Source of the DNA: Allolobophora icterica
Taxonomy: Eukaryota > Annelida > Clitellata > Crassiclitellata > Lumbricidae
NCBI GenBank assembly: GCA_963556255.1
Contig: OY744604.1
Span: 76,214,736-76,278,735 of the forward strand
DNA: 64,000 nt
Direction of reading: 5' to 3'
The notes below the pieces were generated by a model. The model was not told the DNA's origin, did no database searches, and saw only the letters and a program-made list of their open reading frames with translations. A program made the position numbers and the translations under genes. Positions 32,953-43,959 of this stretch are shown here, in pieces. The stretch's first letter is position 1. Each line of letters starts with the position of its first letter.

Positions 32953-32999
32953 CTCACAACTCACTCTAAGTGTCAAATGTCGTACATTCAGAGTTGTTA

Positions 33000-33010
33000 T
33001 ATATATAAAT

Positions 33011-33053
<43 letters not shown>
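33000..33053. repeat. (TA)n microsatellite
   Basis: TA dinucleotides interrupted by a few AAAT steps run up to the TG repeat that abuts the next inverted-repeat element. Confidence 0.85.
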
Positions 33054-33057
<4 letters not shown>

Positions 33058-33429
33058 ACCTCGGCCGAGAAAAGGGACCACTTGTCGCTTTCTAGATTAG
33101 CCGGAAAACGCGTTTTTACGCTAAACGATTATATTGATTTTTGCGTCTAATTAGTCAATCTGTAGCTCGGGCTCACTGTACAACAACGAATCTTATGCTA
33201 CTTGATGCGTTAAGGCTAAATTTAGGCATTAATGCATTGGGTATAGACACATTAAATTTTTTTATGCGATTTCCCGCCAAATGATATTTTATATTTTTGT
33301 GAAAAAGTTCATAAATTATGGGCCAAACGCTCTGAAATTTTTTCCTCATTTTACCTAAGGTGTAAGCATGTGGAAACTGCTAATAAGTCCATTTGCGACA
33401 AGTGGTCCCTTCTCTCGGCCGAGGTCACA
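33054..33429. mobile_element. DNA element with 35-bp terminal inverted repeats, 376 bp
   Basis: The left end TGTGACCTCGGCCGAGAAAA continues through GGGACCACTTGTCGC. The right end is its inverse with about one change. The interior is AT-rich and non-coding. The flanks are TG and TA repeats, so the target duplication cannot be read. Confidence 0.85.
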
Positions 33430-33690
33430 TATATATTGCAGCGTTAGCCCAATCGTAATCCCAATCTCCAAACTTGTAAAGCGCCACACGAAGGCAAAGC
33501 GCAGGGCAAAAGCCTATTCACGAACGCTGCGTCAAATCAGAGGGGTTTTCCAAAGAGTAGCCAAAAACAGATCCAAGTCCGGTTTCCATGGGGGCAGAAC
33601 AAGAGAAGAGGCAGAGCAGGTGTTAAGGCAGATGTCGTTTAGGGCGAGAAGAATTGTAAGGCGGAGGATAAAATGAGTCAGGGTAGGAGT
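33430..33690 (-). mobile_element. 3' end fragment of a CR1/L2-like LINE
   Basis: It matches 61780-62260 and the inverse of 1995-2220. The LINE 3' end lies at the low-coordinate side, where the reverse strand reads GGCGCTTTACAAGTTTGG and then a short TTACGATT tail. The plus-strand open frame here is repeat sequence. The same copy may continue as 35240-35650, split by the (GAT)n run and by the element at 34086. Confidence 0.6.
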
Positions 33691-33780
33691 ACTTGAAATG
33701 GCGAAACTTCAGTTTTGAGTGGAAAGCCCGGGAGTTGATAGATACAGGACCACGAGGAGGAGGATGGAGGACGGGTTGCA

Positions 33781-33954
<174 letters not shown>

Positions 33955-34085
33955 GGGAGGTCGTTCCAAGGCGTGATGCTGTGTTTGATATGACTCGGTT
34001 GGAGAACTTGAGAATAGTAGTTACCGGGGGTCGACAAAGACTGAGATAGGAGAATGATCGAGTGGAGCGGACGAAGAGATGACGC

Positions 34086-35226
34086 ATAGGGGAGAAGGGG
34101 GGAAGTTGGACACCTTAAGCAATGTTTCACTTATAAAAAAGCTAATTATCAACATGAGAACAATTTTTTTGAAGAATCTCACAGAACAATATCTCTTAAT
34201 TATTATTTAGCGTCAAAATAGCCCAGAAGAGTATAGATTTTTTCTGTATAACAGTTCAAAGTTGAACCGGTGTGATGTCCATCTTCTCCAGCCAATCGAG
34301 GTAAGATGGACACTAACTTAGGGAAAGATGGACAGTAGAGTCCACTGTAAGACCAGCCTAATAGCTCAAGTAAACTCTCTTCTAACCAACATCCACGGTC
34401 GGTTTCCCGAACATATGTGTGTGGCAGCTAAATAAAAAAACGGTTTTAACAGACAGAAAGCTGAGTCTTACAGCTGTACCAACTGTAGGGTACATGTGGC
34501 AATAATAAGCCTATAGGCCTATCCTAAAGAATTTTGCAAGAAACTAAACTAGCTTTGGCATACATTTTTAATCAGACTTGTAACACAGGGTAAGTTGGAC
34601 CCCTAACTTGCCAACCCTTATATCAATGCTCCACTGATCTGAGTGGCGCTATATAAGTTTTCGGTTACAATTACAATTATAATTACAATAACCACCGACA
34701 GTATTATTAGCTACTGAACCATTAATATCGGCTCAATTGCAGTTTCAAGTAATGTTTGTTTTCACTGTGTAACTAAAATAAATTTTGGACACTAACCCTT
34801 ATATATGGAGAAGATGGACACCCAAGCCTACCCGACCAACTTCACAACCATCAACAGAGTATCAAATAATTTGGTGCCTTTCAAAACTAGTTCAACAGAC
34901 AGCTGGACTAACGCAATTTCAGAAAACATATCTTTTACTTAACCTACAAATACATTTTCGGCCCCGTATCCTTACGATTTTTCAAAAGAAAATTATCTCA
35001 ATTTCAACAAAAGCACGCGTATGCACCATGACTGTCAATCATCAAGCGAATAAGCCTCTTTCCGTTACGCGGGTCCCTAACATGCATAGTTAATATTTGC
35101 GCAATTATCTTCTGTCCATCTTACGCCTACATAAGTGTTCGACGGACACTCGGAAAAATGTATGTTTTAGTTTTCTCTCAGAGTGTCCATCTTACCTTTG
35201 GGGTCATCTTACCCCAACCTACCCTA
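34086..35226. mobile_element. Candidate DNA element with TAGGG-type ends
   Basis: The left end AGGGGAGAAGGGGGGAAGTT and the right end, reverse complemented, AGGGTAGGTTGGGGTAAGAT are loosely inverted. Inside, GATGGAC and GTCCATCTTAC words recur on both strands. The outer sequences on both sides look like parts of one LINE copy, which supports an insertion here. The target duplication and the family are unclear. Confidence 0.45.
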
Positions 35227-35239
35227 TACTTGGGCTTGC

Positions 35240-35650
35240 AATATTATAGGGAGTTGTAGGTTAGTGATAGGCCTTTAAAGTGGATTCGCTCTGGTATGTT
35301 TAGCTAATGGAGTGATTTGAAAATGGGATTGATATGATGATATTTTGGCGTTCTAGTGAAGCCCTGGTTAATGAGTTTTGGAAAAGTCGCAGACGCTTGA
35401 TTTGGGTGGATTCAAGGTTGAGGAAGAAACAATTGCAGTAATCAAGCTTTGAATGAACATTGGAGGTAGCACTGGTGGAGGTAGTTTTAAGGTCGAACAT
35501 GGGCCGGATGCGTCGGAGGTCACGAATGTGTATCAGGCAGAAGCGCGAGAGGTTGGAGATGTGGTTAGAGAAGGAGAGAAGCGCATCAAAGTAATACCTA
35601 GATTGCCAACAGGGGAGCGGGACGTAAAACTAAGAGGTCCAATGTAGGCC
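35240..35650 (-). mobile_element. CR1/L2-like LINE reverse transcriptase fragment
   Basis: The minus strand encodes KTTSTSATSNVHSKLDYCNC and then LESTQIKRLRLFQNSLTRA, close to the copy at 63240-63420 (SRLDYCNSHLLNLESTQIKS). Stops and frame breaks show decay. The shared flank GGAGTTGTAGGTTAGTGATA matches the 62.26-kb region. Confidence 0.8.
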
Positions 35651-35659
35651 CTTGTGGTT

Positions 35660-36608
35660 CTTTGAGTAGTAGGCCTATGGAGCCCTAGGCCTTTAAGTAC
35701 GCAATGCAATTAAAAGCAGGATGTCAGCGAACGTGATAATTGCATGAAGTTGTGTACTCGGATCTATCTTGAGCTGGGGCTATACCAAGGATGGATTGTA
35801 ATTCTGGCCAAATTATTTAGGCCTACGACAAATAGCACAGCATCCTGAACATTCTTCTGCTTTCATTCTGCTAAAGGTGAAAACCATGCAACGGTAAAAC
35901 TTCATAAAATCGTTATCTCCGGGTTTCTTCCTTTTCCCAAAAAAACTCCACATCGTGAAAACCAGCTTATTTACTAGCCCTCTTAATGAATGAGATTTCC
36001 GGTAAGGGAGGTGTGGTTAGGTTTCGTGTCATCCGAGAGCCAAAGGTGAAGTAGGCAGACGAGTAAACGGCTATGGCAAATAGTACTTGGGTTTGAAGCG
36101 GCGAGACTGATAAGATGAGTAGGAATTATAAATAAAGGCACAGAGAGATTTATGTAGCGCCTTGGTTAATCTCCTAAACATACAACATACAACGTGTTTC
36201 TTCCTAAACGCAGATGACGATGAATGAGTAGTGGCAGCTTCGTCGTCACGATAGCGCTATATAAAATGCTTGACTGTACTGCACTACTGTTTCTAAATCT
36301 AGATATTAATCATGCGAAATGGCGTTGCATAGCTGTCACCGACGTCAATGTGGCTGGTGTAGACAAAGGTTTCACCTACTACAATGGATTCACCTCTCGG
36401 CTAAATGAGCCGACCGTTGGTTATGTTCAGTTTCTATAAGGTGCATACCGTACATGTACATTTAACAAAGAAGGTAGTTGCTCTATGTATAGACGAAGTA
36501 CTACGTATACGTAAGCTGAAATGTTTGATGCTTAACTGTGCCCGTATATAAAGAGTTTTTTTTACCGATGTTATAGGCAAAACATCTTGAACAAAGAAAT
36601 ATTGAATT
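35660..36608. other. No gene seen; one GCGCTATATAAA tail motif
   Basis: At 36145-36265, TTTATGTAGCGCC and GCGCTATATAAA face each other and look like a short SINE or fold-back remnant. Otherwise unassigned. Confidence 0.4.
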
Positions 36609-38025
36609 CAGGGGTTCAGGCTTGGACTGGCCCACCGGGACACCGGGAAATTCCCGGTGGGCCGGTCGCCCAGGCTTGGACTGGACCGGCCGTCCAAGAA
36701 GAAAAAATATGATTAGGCCTACAAATATTTTGATTTTTTAGTTCTAATTCGTAATTCTAGTGTGATAAATTATAAAATATTGTCAGTGCATGGTTTTAAC
36801 CAAGAAACTTGCACTGCCTCGTGAAACGTCCGGCTACGTGTCAATATTCACTTTAACTAGGCCTAACTGTTGATTACAGCGCATGCAATAAAGAAACAGA
36901 AGTAATCGATTTGTTGTAGGCCTACATAGGCTTATACATGCTACAACATGCTTTCATGATATTTCTGAATCAAACAAATTTAACAATGATGTCCGGTGTC
37001 ACGAAATAGAGTATCCCCCATACATGCGTATCCCCTTAGCGAAATGGAGTATTCGGTTTAGTTTGCCTTTTTGGCGGTTTCTAAGTGTATTCAGTCGTAC
37101 TGTTTGGATTTATTGCACACATAAAATTTTTGAATTGCGTATCTTTAGTTTGTACGTCGACCTGAAATCAATTTACTTTGTTTTTGGTGATTTTGACTGG
37201 AATTTCGTCGAGGCTATCGTGATGCGTATGACGAGGGGGATAGAATGGTTCATCCCACCGGATACTCTAAACCGGTTTATTCCATCCGGGGGGATACGCT
37301 TTAGGGGGGATAGAAAATCTCGCGACACCGGCACAGAGCGAAAACTCTTCTGGATTCTTTGACAAATTTTGAATTTATTTTGACAGCGCAATTGATTTTG
37401 AAAGTGGCTGAACACACAATTCCCTTGTTTCAATAAGTCTTATTTGCAAACTAGATGATAGCCCGTCCTAAGACATTACTAAGACGGTTTGAAAACTCTG
37501 AAAATGTTTTATCCAATGTGCCTGAAATTTATTAGGCCTATTGCCTGTCCTAAGAGTGATTATAAAGCATTTTCGTACGTAGCCTAGGCCCTATGTGTAG
37601 AATTTTCCATCCCGTATCGCGTTGGCCGACCACGAAGTAAATTAGGTAAAGCACGTTTAAACCCGTAAGCCTGTAAATTTAAGCCCTTTATTTTGAAGTG
37701 AAGCCTGTTCGTTTATTGGACCCTGCAAGAAAATGGGAAAGTTTCAAAACTAAAAAACTATAATTTTCTATTTGACTCTGAAATAACAGACACAGACCCT
37801 ATTCTCAGAAAACGCGATGCAAATTGAATCTAGGCCTATAGAAAGTGAAACAGTCTCCAATAGCAGAAAACAGCAACAAGAACAGAATTAAATGCAAATC
37901 TATCAGAAAATGTATTGTTTGCTGTTACCACGTTCTCCTTAGGTTCAATTTGCATAGTCTAGTCTCTAGCTTATTCAAATTTGTTTTTGGCTTATAAATT
38001 CGTTTTGATATTATCCTCATTACAA

Positions 38026-38160
38026 GTTGCTTGTGAGAGATCATTTTCGAAACTGAAATATATTTTGAACAGCTTAAGAAATTTCCTAAGTCAGTGAAGT
38101 TTAGAGTCTTTCATGTTGATAGCTTGTGAAAAGGACCTTCTTCTCAGAATTAATGATGAA
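38026..38160 (+). pseudogene. hAT transposase C-terminal dimerisation relic
   Basis: The plus strand reads VACERSFSKLKYILNSLRN, then a stop a few residues later, followed by ESFMLIACEKDLLLRINDEV. CERSFSKLK followed by an LRS-like step and a leucine-rich EKDLL segment is the standard signature of the hAT dimerisation domain. The N-terminal and catalytic parts are not recognisable, so the element is not autonomous. Confidence 0.8.
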
Positions 38161-38406
38161 GTCGTTGACGTTTTGGCGTCAACTTGTGACACGATGAAAA
38201 GCTGCTATACCAATTGCGCTTCTGTGAAGTTTTGTCTGCTAATTCTAAGAAGATGTTAAGTTTTTGAATTAAACTAAACTGTGCACTACATAATGTGACA
38301 GTTGGTTGCAAACATAATTACGAATTTATGACAAATCACAAATTAAAATGCATAGGCCTACGTGTTAATTTCTTAATCTTTTAATATTCATTTAACAATA
38401 TTATGC

Positions 38407-38411
<5 letters not shown>

Positions 38412-38459
<48 letters not shown>
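38412..38459. repeat. (TA)n microsatellite
   Basis: About 46 bases of TA dinucleotides inside the hAT element. Confidence 0.95.
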
Positions 38460-38460
<1 letters not shown>

Positions 38461-38633
38461 AATGATAACTAAAAATGTCCTCCATTTTATGTTAAATGTT
38501 ACAAAAAGCATTGGCCCATACCCCTTATCCCGAAACGTTTCGTGCCTTCGGCATTTCGATAGGCCTAATATGGGCCGCCCATGACCAAATTTCCCGGGCC
38601 GCTTTTGCAAGCCAGTCCGACCCTGCAGGGGTT

Positions 38634-39714
38634 GGCAGTTAAATGGACTTTGCACGCACACAGATCCTTCTAAATTCTACCGAGGTACACCATATGTACA
38701 TTTTCGCTATCCATTTACAATTGAATTGCTCTTAATTATAATTTAAACGCATATGCGGTCTAAACACAAACACTGCGAAAAGCAACATAAATGGCCGACT
38801 TAAGATTTTTTAAGTTCTGAAAGAAACTGCAGAAGTGAAAAGCAGAAGTGTTGTTGCAGAAAATTTTTGACAATTCTTCATTATTTAACAATCATACATC
38901 GACTACAGTAAAACAAAAATAAGATTTCCCAATCTATGCAGTCATATATATAAATTTGAAAGAAAGCAACAAGTGTATTTCAAATTAACGGAATTCATCA
39001 GGTTAATTAGGCTATACAGATACGATACTCAATGTTAGGGTCAGAGGGTAGTAACGGTAACTTTGAGTCCCTACAACGCGATAGTGTGCATGATATTGGT
39101 TGAACACCATTACTGTGTTAGTCTTTTTCTATTTCACAACGTATAATTTACCGATGGTACAGAAGAGCTTAACGAAGCTAGTCGTGAATTGTTTGGGAAA
39201 CGAAGTGACTAGCGGACCGTAACTTTCGAATACTAGCGGGCCGCCAATCACGTGCCACACGTGACGTGATTCGAGACCATGGCTACTTTCATAAACTAAC
39301 ATGGCGGCCGTAACGGACAGTTTCTTTTATGTTGGTCAAGTTTTTAGCTTTGATGTCTTATAAAATAAAAAAAACTGTATGAAACGAGTAAGTTTGGTAA
39401 TCTTACAATGCGTAACGCCAAGACGTTAGAATTCATGAGAAAGTAGGCTATGCGCAGAAGAAGGCTGCATGTGCCAAGAATGAACTGCGATTATGCTTAA
39501 TGTAGCGGGCCTATGGCCGCAGAAAGTATAAGAAACAAGAAGAAGGCAACCCTCCCGATTGGGGACCTTTAGCGGGCAGGTTTCAGACGTTTAGGGTTAG
39601 TCCTAGGGTTAATGTTGTAAATGTTTTGGTCCAAGGAATCGGAAAGGGCTTCTTGCGGAATCACGTGACTGGTGGCCAGCTAGTATTTGAAATTTGAGGG
39701 CCGCCTGGCGGTCA
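38634..39714. other. No gene seen
   Basis: AT-rich DNA in which I found no domain, tRNA box or inverted terminal repeat. Confidence 0.45.
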
Positions 39715-39796
39715 TAATAATAATAATAATAATGATGATGATGATAATAATAATAATCATAATAATAATAATAATTATAATTATAATAATAATGGT
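39715..39796. repeat. (TAA)n/(TGA)n triplet repeat
   Basis: TAATAATAA runs are interrupted by TGATGATGA and ATTATAATT. It abuts the duplicated block that follows. Confidence 0.9.
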
Positions 39797-40990
39797 TAGA
39801 AGCGGTATAATGCTTCTTTTCCATTTTATACTGTTCTGCCGGCTTATAGCCGACCTGCGGTAGGCTATCTCGTACAGGGTATAACATTCAATTCCGGACT
39901 CGCGCGCTTAGCCTATCTGTTTTTACTGTCTGATCTATTGCAATATTTGGCATGTCAGAAATCAACTTAACCTGCACAATGATTGCGACTGATGACTGCC
40001 ATTTAACATCAAAGTGCCATTAATTGCTGTGTTTATCCATTATAGATTAAACAAGACAAGACACGGTAAGGTGTTTTCAGTTTTCAAATTAGGTTGACGG
40101 CCCGTTCCGATGAAGCCTTATTTTATATTTTCAGTTGTTCTAAAGATAATATTATACCTTTCTAGCATATACTCAAAGCAGGGATTGCTGTAGTTTCCTG
40201 TTTGTAGTAGACTGTAGGCCTATATGCAACCGTTTTATTTTACCAGGTGAGCTCTATGCCATGGCATCAACAATTGATGTTTTTTTTATTCACTCACTAA
40301 TGAAGACATTTTAAACGACCAGTTTAAACACAGGAACAAAAAGCAAGCCTACGGATAAAGATGCAAGGACAAACCTAATGACAAAGATATGTATATTTGG
40401 CTAATTACTCAAGGTTTCACAAATATTTGTTTCTAGTAGACTGAACATTCGGATATTGTTCAATGGAGACTAGGCCTACGCGACATGAGTAGAACATTAT
40501 AATATCAAACATGCATCTAAAATGACAGCATTTGGCTGTTTTTTGTATTCAGGTAATGATAACAGTTTATTTTAAATAATTTTGAAAGGCCTCGTTTGTC
40601 TTTTTACATGCATTTATAGAAAACCTTCATCCAGTGGACAATTCCTTAGTCTACTCAAACTTTTTAGGTGAAAATTTGAGGAGATTCCTGAATGTATTCA
40701 ATTCTATGAATTCCTAACTGATGTTGTATTCTGTTACGCAGGTTAAGACACGAAATTTGTATGCTCAAAATTATTCTTAATTATTCCCAGGATACACTAG
40801 TGCAGCCTTTTGATGCAAACTTATTAGGTAAAAATATGATGGAAAGATCGAGGAATGTATTTGCAACTATAGTTTGTTTTAAACAAAGTTATTCTGCAAT
40901 CAAATATAAAATCTTGTAGTGTGCTGATAATATTCTACACCTTTGTGTCCTGAATACTTCCTTTCTTGTGTGAATAAAGAAGACCTTATA
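39795..40990. repeat. Diverged duplicated block, copy 2 of 7790-8060 and 13190-14290
   Basis: Its first 260 bases match 7790-8060, and from 40200 it matches 13190-14290. Copy 1 has about 5 kb more between the two parts. At 39.9 kb the minus strand has an acceptor TTGCAATAG followed by ATCAGACAGTAAAAACAGAT, a relic of the receptor tail exon that runs into a stop. The hAT insertion of copy 1 is absent at 40.43 kb. Confidence 0.8.
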
Positions 40991-41039
40991 GATTAATCTG
41001 GTGACATCGTTGGAGAGCGTTCAGAACTGTTTACAGGCG

Positions 41040-41290
41040 TTTTATTTGTCGATGTAGAAAAGTAAATTACAGTAGTCGTTTGGAATGAACAACTGAGATG
41101 ATTGTTGTGCAGGCGGTATTGTAATCAATAATATATTGGAATAGTCGACGGCGGAAACAAATATGCGTTTAGCAGGTGTGAGAGAGCTGGGTGATGTGGT
41201 CGGCAAAGGTAACGTTTTTGTCGAAGATGATTTCAAGATTGCGGAAAGGAGAAAAGTGAAAAAGTTAGAAAAAGGTTGGAAGGGCATGCA
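41040..41290 (-). mobile_element. Decayed CR1/L2-like LINE fragment
   Basis: The minus strand encodes RNLEIIFDKNVTFADHITQL and then SHTC, the segment just upstream of the LDYCN-type motif in CR1/L2 ORF2, followed by stops and frame breaks. Confidence 0.6.
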
Positions 41291-41608
41291 AGTTTGCTTT
41301 ATTGCTAGATATTGTTCGAAACCAATATTTCGATACAGAACTATGTCAGTGGATAAATTATTTATGTAACTACTTTTTGGAAAAGAGACACCACAATTAG
41401 GCCTACTGCTGACTTAGCAATTTGCAAACAAACGAATTTTACAACAACCAAAGCCAAAAAAATTATTAAAAGATGGTAAAATTGATCACAGACGATGGGT
41501 AGTCTGTCACGGTTAGTTGAAGTCCGTTCCAGCAGGATGATATTGCATGATATTCACTATGCAGCAGGAAGTCAATGAAGTATGTCTAGCCTGTATTTAT
41601 AAACACAG

Positions 41609-41818
<210 letters not shown>

Positions 41819-42611
41819 GTATACCATCACATGTATACTATCCGACCTCAAGGAAAACGAGCTAAGTTCTATTAACAAATAGCCCACTTTGGATTTGTGT
41901 ACAACCTGTGAACTTAGCTACTTCAGTAAATAAGAGTACAGTAAATAATCCCGACGACTAGTTTAAGTGATTTATTTTCGCTTTGTCGTCTATATGACAA
42001 ATCCTAAATTAAAAAGATACTCATACGCCTAAGACGAGCATCAAGGATTTACGACAAATTAGCTATGAAAGTATAACCTCATTAAATACCTTACAACTAT
42101 ATAAACTAAAGTTCGTAGTCCAGATACATGATATACCGCCTGCATTTTTAGGTACATCGAGCAAAGCCATAGATGAGCCAATGTATTGAAAGTTCCATGA
42201 TATTCGTACCCAGCGTTCAAAAAGGAGTAGGCTGAAAAACAGGACTAAACTTCAAAATTCAAATGTTGTTTGATTGCAGCACCTGCAGGAAGATATGCGC
42301 AACTCCAGTAGGTTGAGACTGGACTGTAGAAGTGATAACAACAGTATAGTGACGGAATTAAAATACATTCTCCCGCCTCACTTAGGTCCTAGTTGTACAG
42401 TGATAGCTGCTTACACGCGTCATCATTTCCTTATGGAAACCGTCCTTGCGAAGGCTTAGTCTTGAACTTTTTTTCTTATCAGCGCCTATAAACTCTGAGA
42501 ATGAAGAAACAAATCTATTCACTGTGTAAGGAAAAGAAAGCGAGAAGCGAACTGAATGACTAATGCAAAATCAGTTTGTAGGCATAATCATATTAGCAAC
42601 AATGACACTTC
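41819..42611. other. No gene seen
   Basis: Mixed sequence. A plus-strand frame at about 42274-42459 shows no domain and no convincing splice context. Confidence 0.4.
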
Positions 42612-42890
42612 AATGTGATAATAATTTAATATTCGTGTTCATTGACAAGTTCACTGACAAACCGCAGCAGATTACATTGAAACAATTGAAACACGACGGT
42701 ACAATTATCAAGATCTTAATTAACACACGTCTTGGCAGTCTGCAAGGCGCCAGCTCATTTTGCTGCCCCTAGGAAGTGGAAGGCTGAGTCGACTTAGAGT
42801 GGGTTTACGGGTATCGAATCGCGACTTTTCAAGATCTAAAGGTCTTCAGGCCAGAATGTTACCATTCATCTATCCCCCCTCCCAATTATT
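42612..42890 (-). mobile_element. tRNA-like SINE with downstream unit, copy of 7466-7737
   Basis: It aligns along its whole length with 7466-7737. The reverse strand begins GGGATAGATGAATGGTAAC and has CGCGATTCGATACCCG as a B-box-like site. Confidence 0.65.
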
Positions 42891-43550
42891 TATAAGAAAT
42901 GTATCTTAAGAAAACATTTTTTAATGAATTTAGCAGTTCATAGTCTGTTACTAAAATCTAATCAAACTAGCATGTCAAACATGCAGAAAGACCCCAACCT
43001 ATAACAACGCATATTCGGTGCACTGCATCTTAGCCATAGTCTGTTCAACTGGGGTGTTACACTCAATGACGTATCTTTTTCATCAGTCACATTCTATCCA
43101 CCTTGTCAACGAAACTATGATTAGTGGTAAGCAACAGTTATCTAGCAATGCTAAGACGGTTACTCTGTAGTGACCGTGAAGAAAGAGACCTTGAGGAAGT
43201 CCTTCACGTACAATTTTTCAGCGCCATCGATTCATGCTTGGTCAGCAGATAGTGAAGATTCATAAGTACATCATAATGAATAAATAAATAAATACGCTCT
43301 AGAACAGTACAAATTGCTAATATTAGGACAGTATATTAACTTTCATTTAATATCTGATGCCATCTTTGAAAATGTATTCATCACGATTAATTAATAGAAC
43401 TTGGCCATAAATAATGATCCCGTTATACCGGGAAATAAAGAAAATTAAACTTGCCGGTGCATGACACCTTGGTCTCTTAGTGATTCACCTGTAGCCTTCA
43501 ATCGAATTGGCGGTACCACATTTGTAAAGTAAAGAAATTATTCAATATAT
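42891..43550. other. No gene seen
   Basis: AT-rich; nothing recognised. Confidence 0.45.
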
Positions 43551-43552
43551 TC

Positions 43553-43945
43553 AATATGTCAATTCCTAACCTCTCAGATAGTTTGTCAAGTGCAATTCCT
43601 AATCTCTTGGAGTGTTTTCCAAGTGCAATTCCTAACCTCTCGGATAGTTTACCAAGTGCAATTCCTAATCTCTTGGAGTGTTTTCCAAGTGCAATTCCTA
43701 TCCTCTCGGATAGTCTACCAAGTGCAATTCCTATCCTCTCGGATAGTCTACCAAGTGCAATTCCTAACCTCTCGGATAGTTTACCAAGTGCAATTTCTAA
43801 CTCTCAGATAGTTAACCAAGTGTAACTTCTAACTCTCAGATAGTTAACCAAGTGCAATTTCTAACTCTCAGATAGTTTACCAAGTGTAATTTCTAACCTC
43901 TAGGATAGTTTACCAAGTGCAATACATAACCTCTCGGATAATTAT
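43553..43945. repeat. 33-bp minisatellite, about 12 units
   Basis: The unit AGTGCAATTCCTAACCTCTC then GGATAGTTTACCA is 33 bases. Some units carry a variant TCTTGGAGTGTTTTCCA half, and the first units alternate between the two types. Later units are 31-32 bases. Because 33 is a multiple of three, frames such as PNLSDSLPSAI stay open in the first half, but the later units break them. Confidence 0.93.
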
Positions 43946-43959
43946 TATAATTTACCAAT

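Larger units (their letters stand above)
36617..38625 (+). mobile_element. hAT transposon, 2,009 bp, TSD CAGGGGTT, decayed
   Basis: The left end CAGGCTTGGACTGGC and the right end, reverse complemented, CAGGGTCGGACTGGC agree, followed on both sides by CCGGGAAATT-like subterminal sequence. CAGGGGTT is duplicated at 36609-36616 and 38626-38633. The interior retains a hAT C-terminal transposase relic at 38026-38160, a GTATCCCC-rich stretch at 37010-37320 that may be a nested element, and a late (TA)n run at 38412-38459. Confidence 0.9.

Noticed and set aside
43553..43945. CRISPR-like array of short repeats
   Set aside because: There are no unique spacers between units. It is a head-to-tail minisatellite in an animal-like genome.
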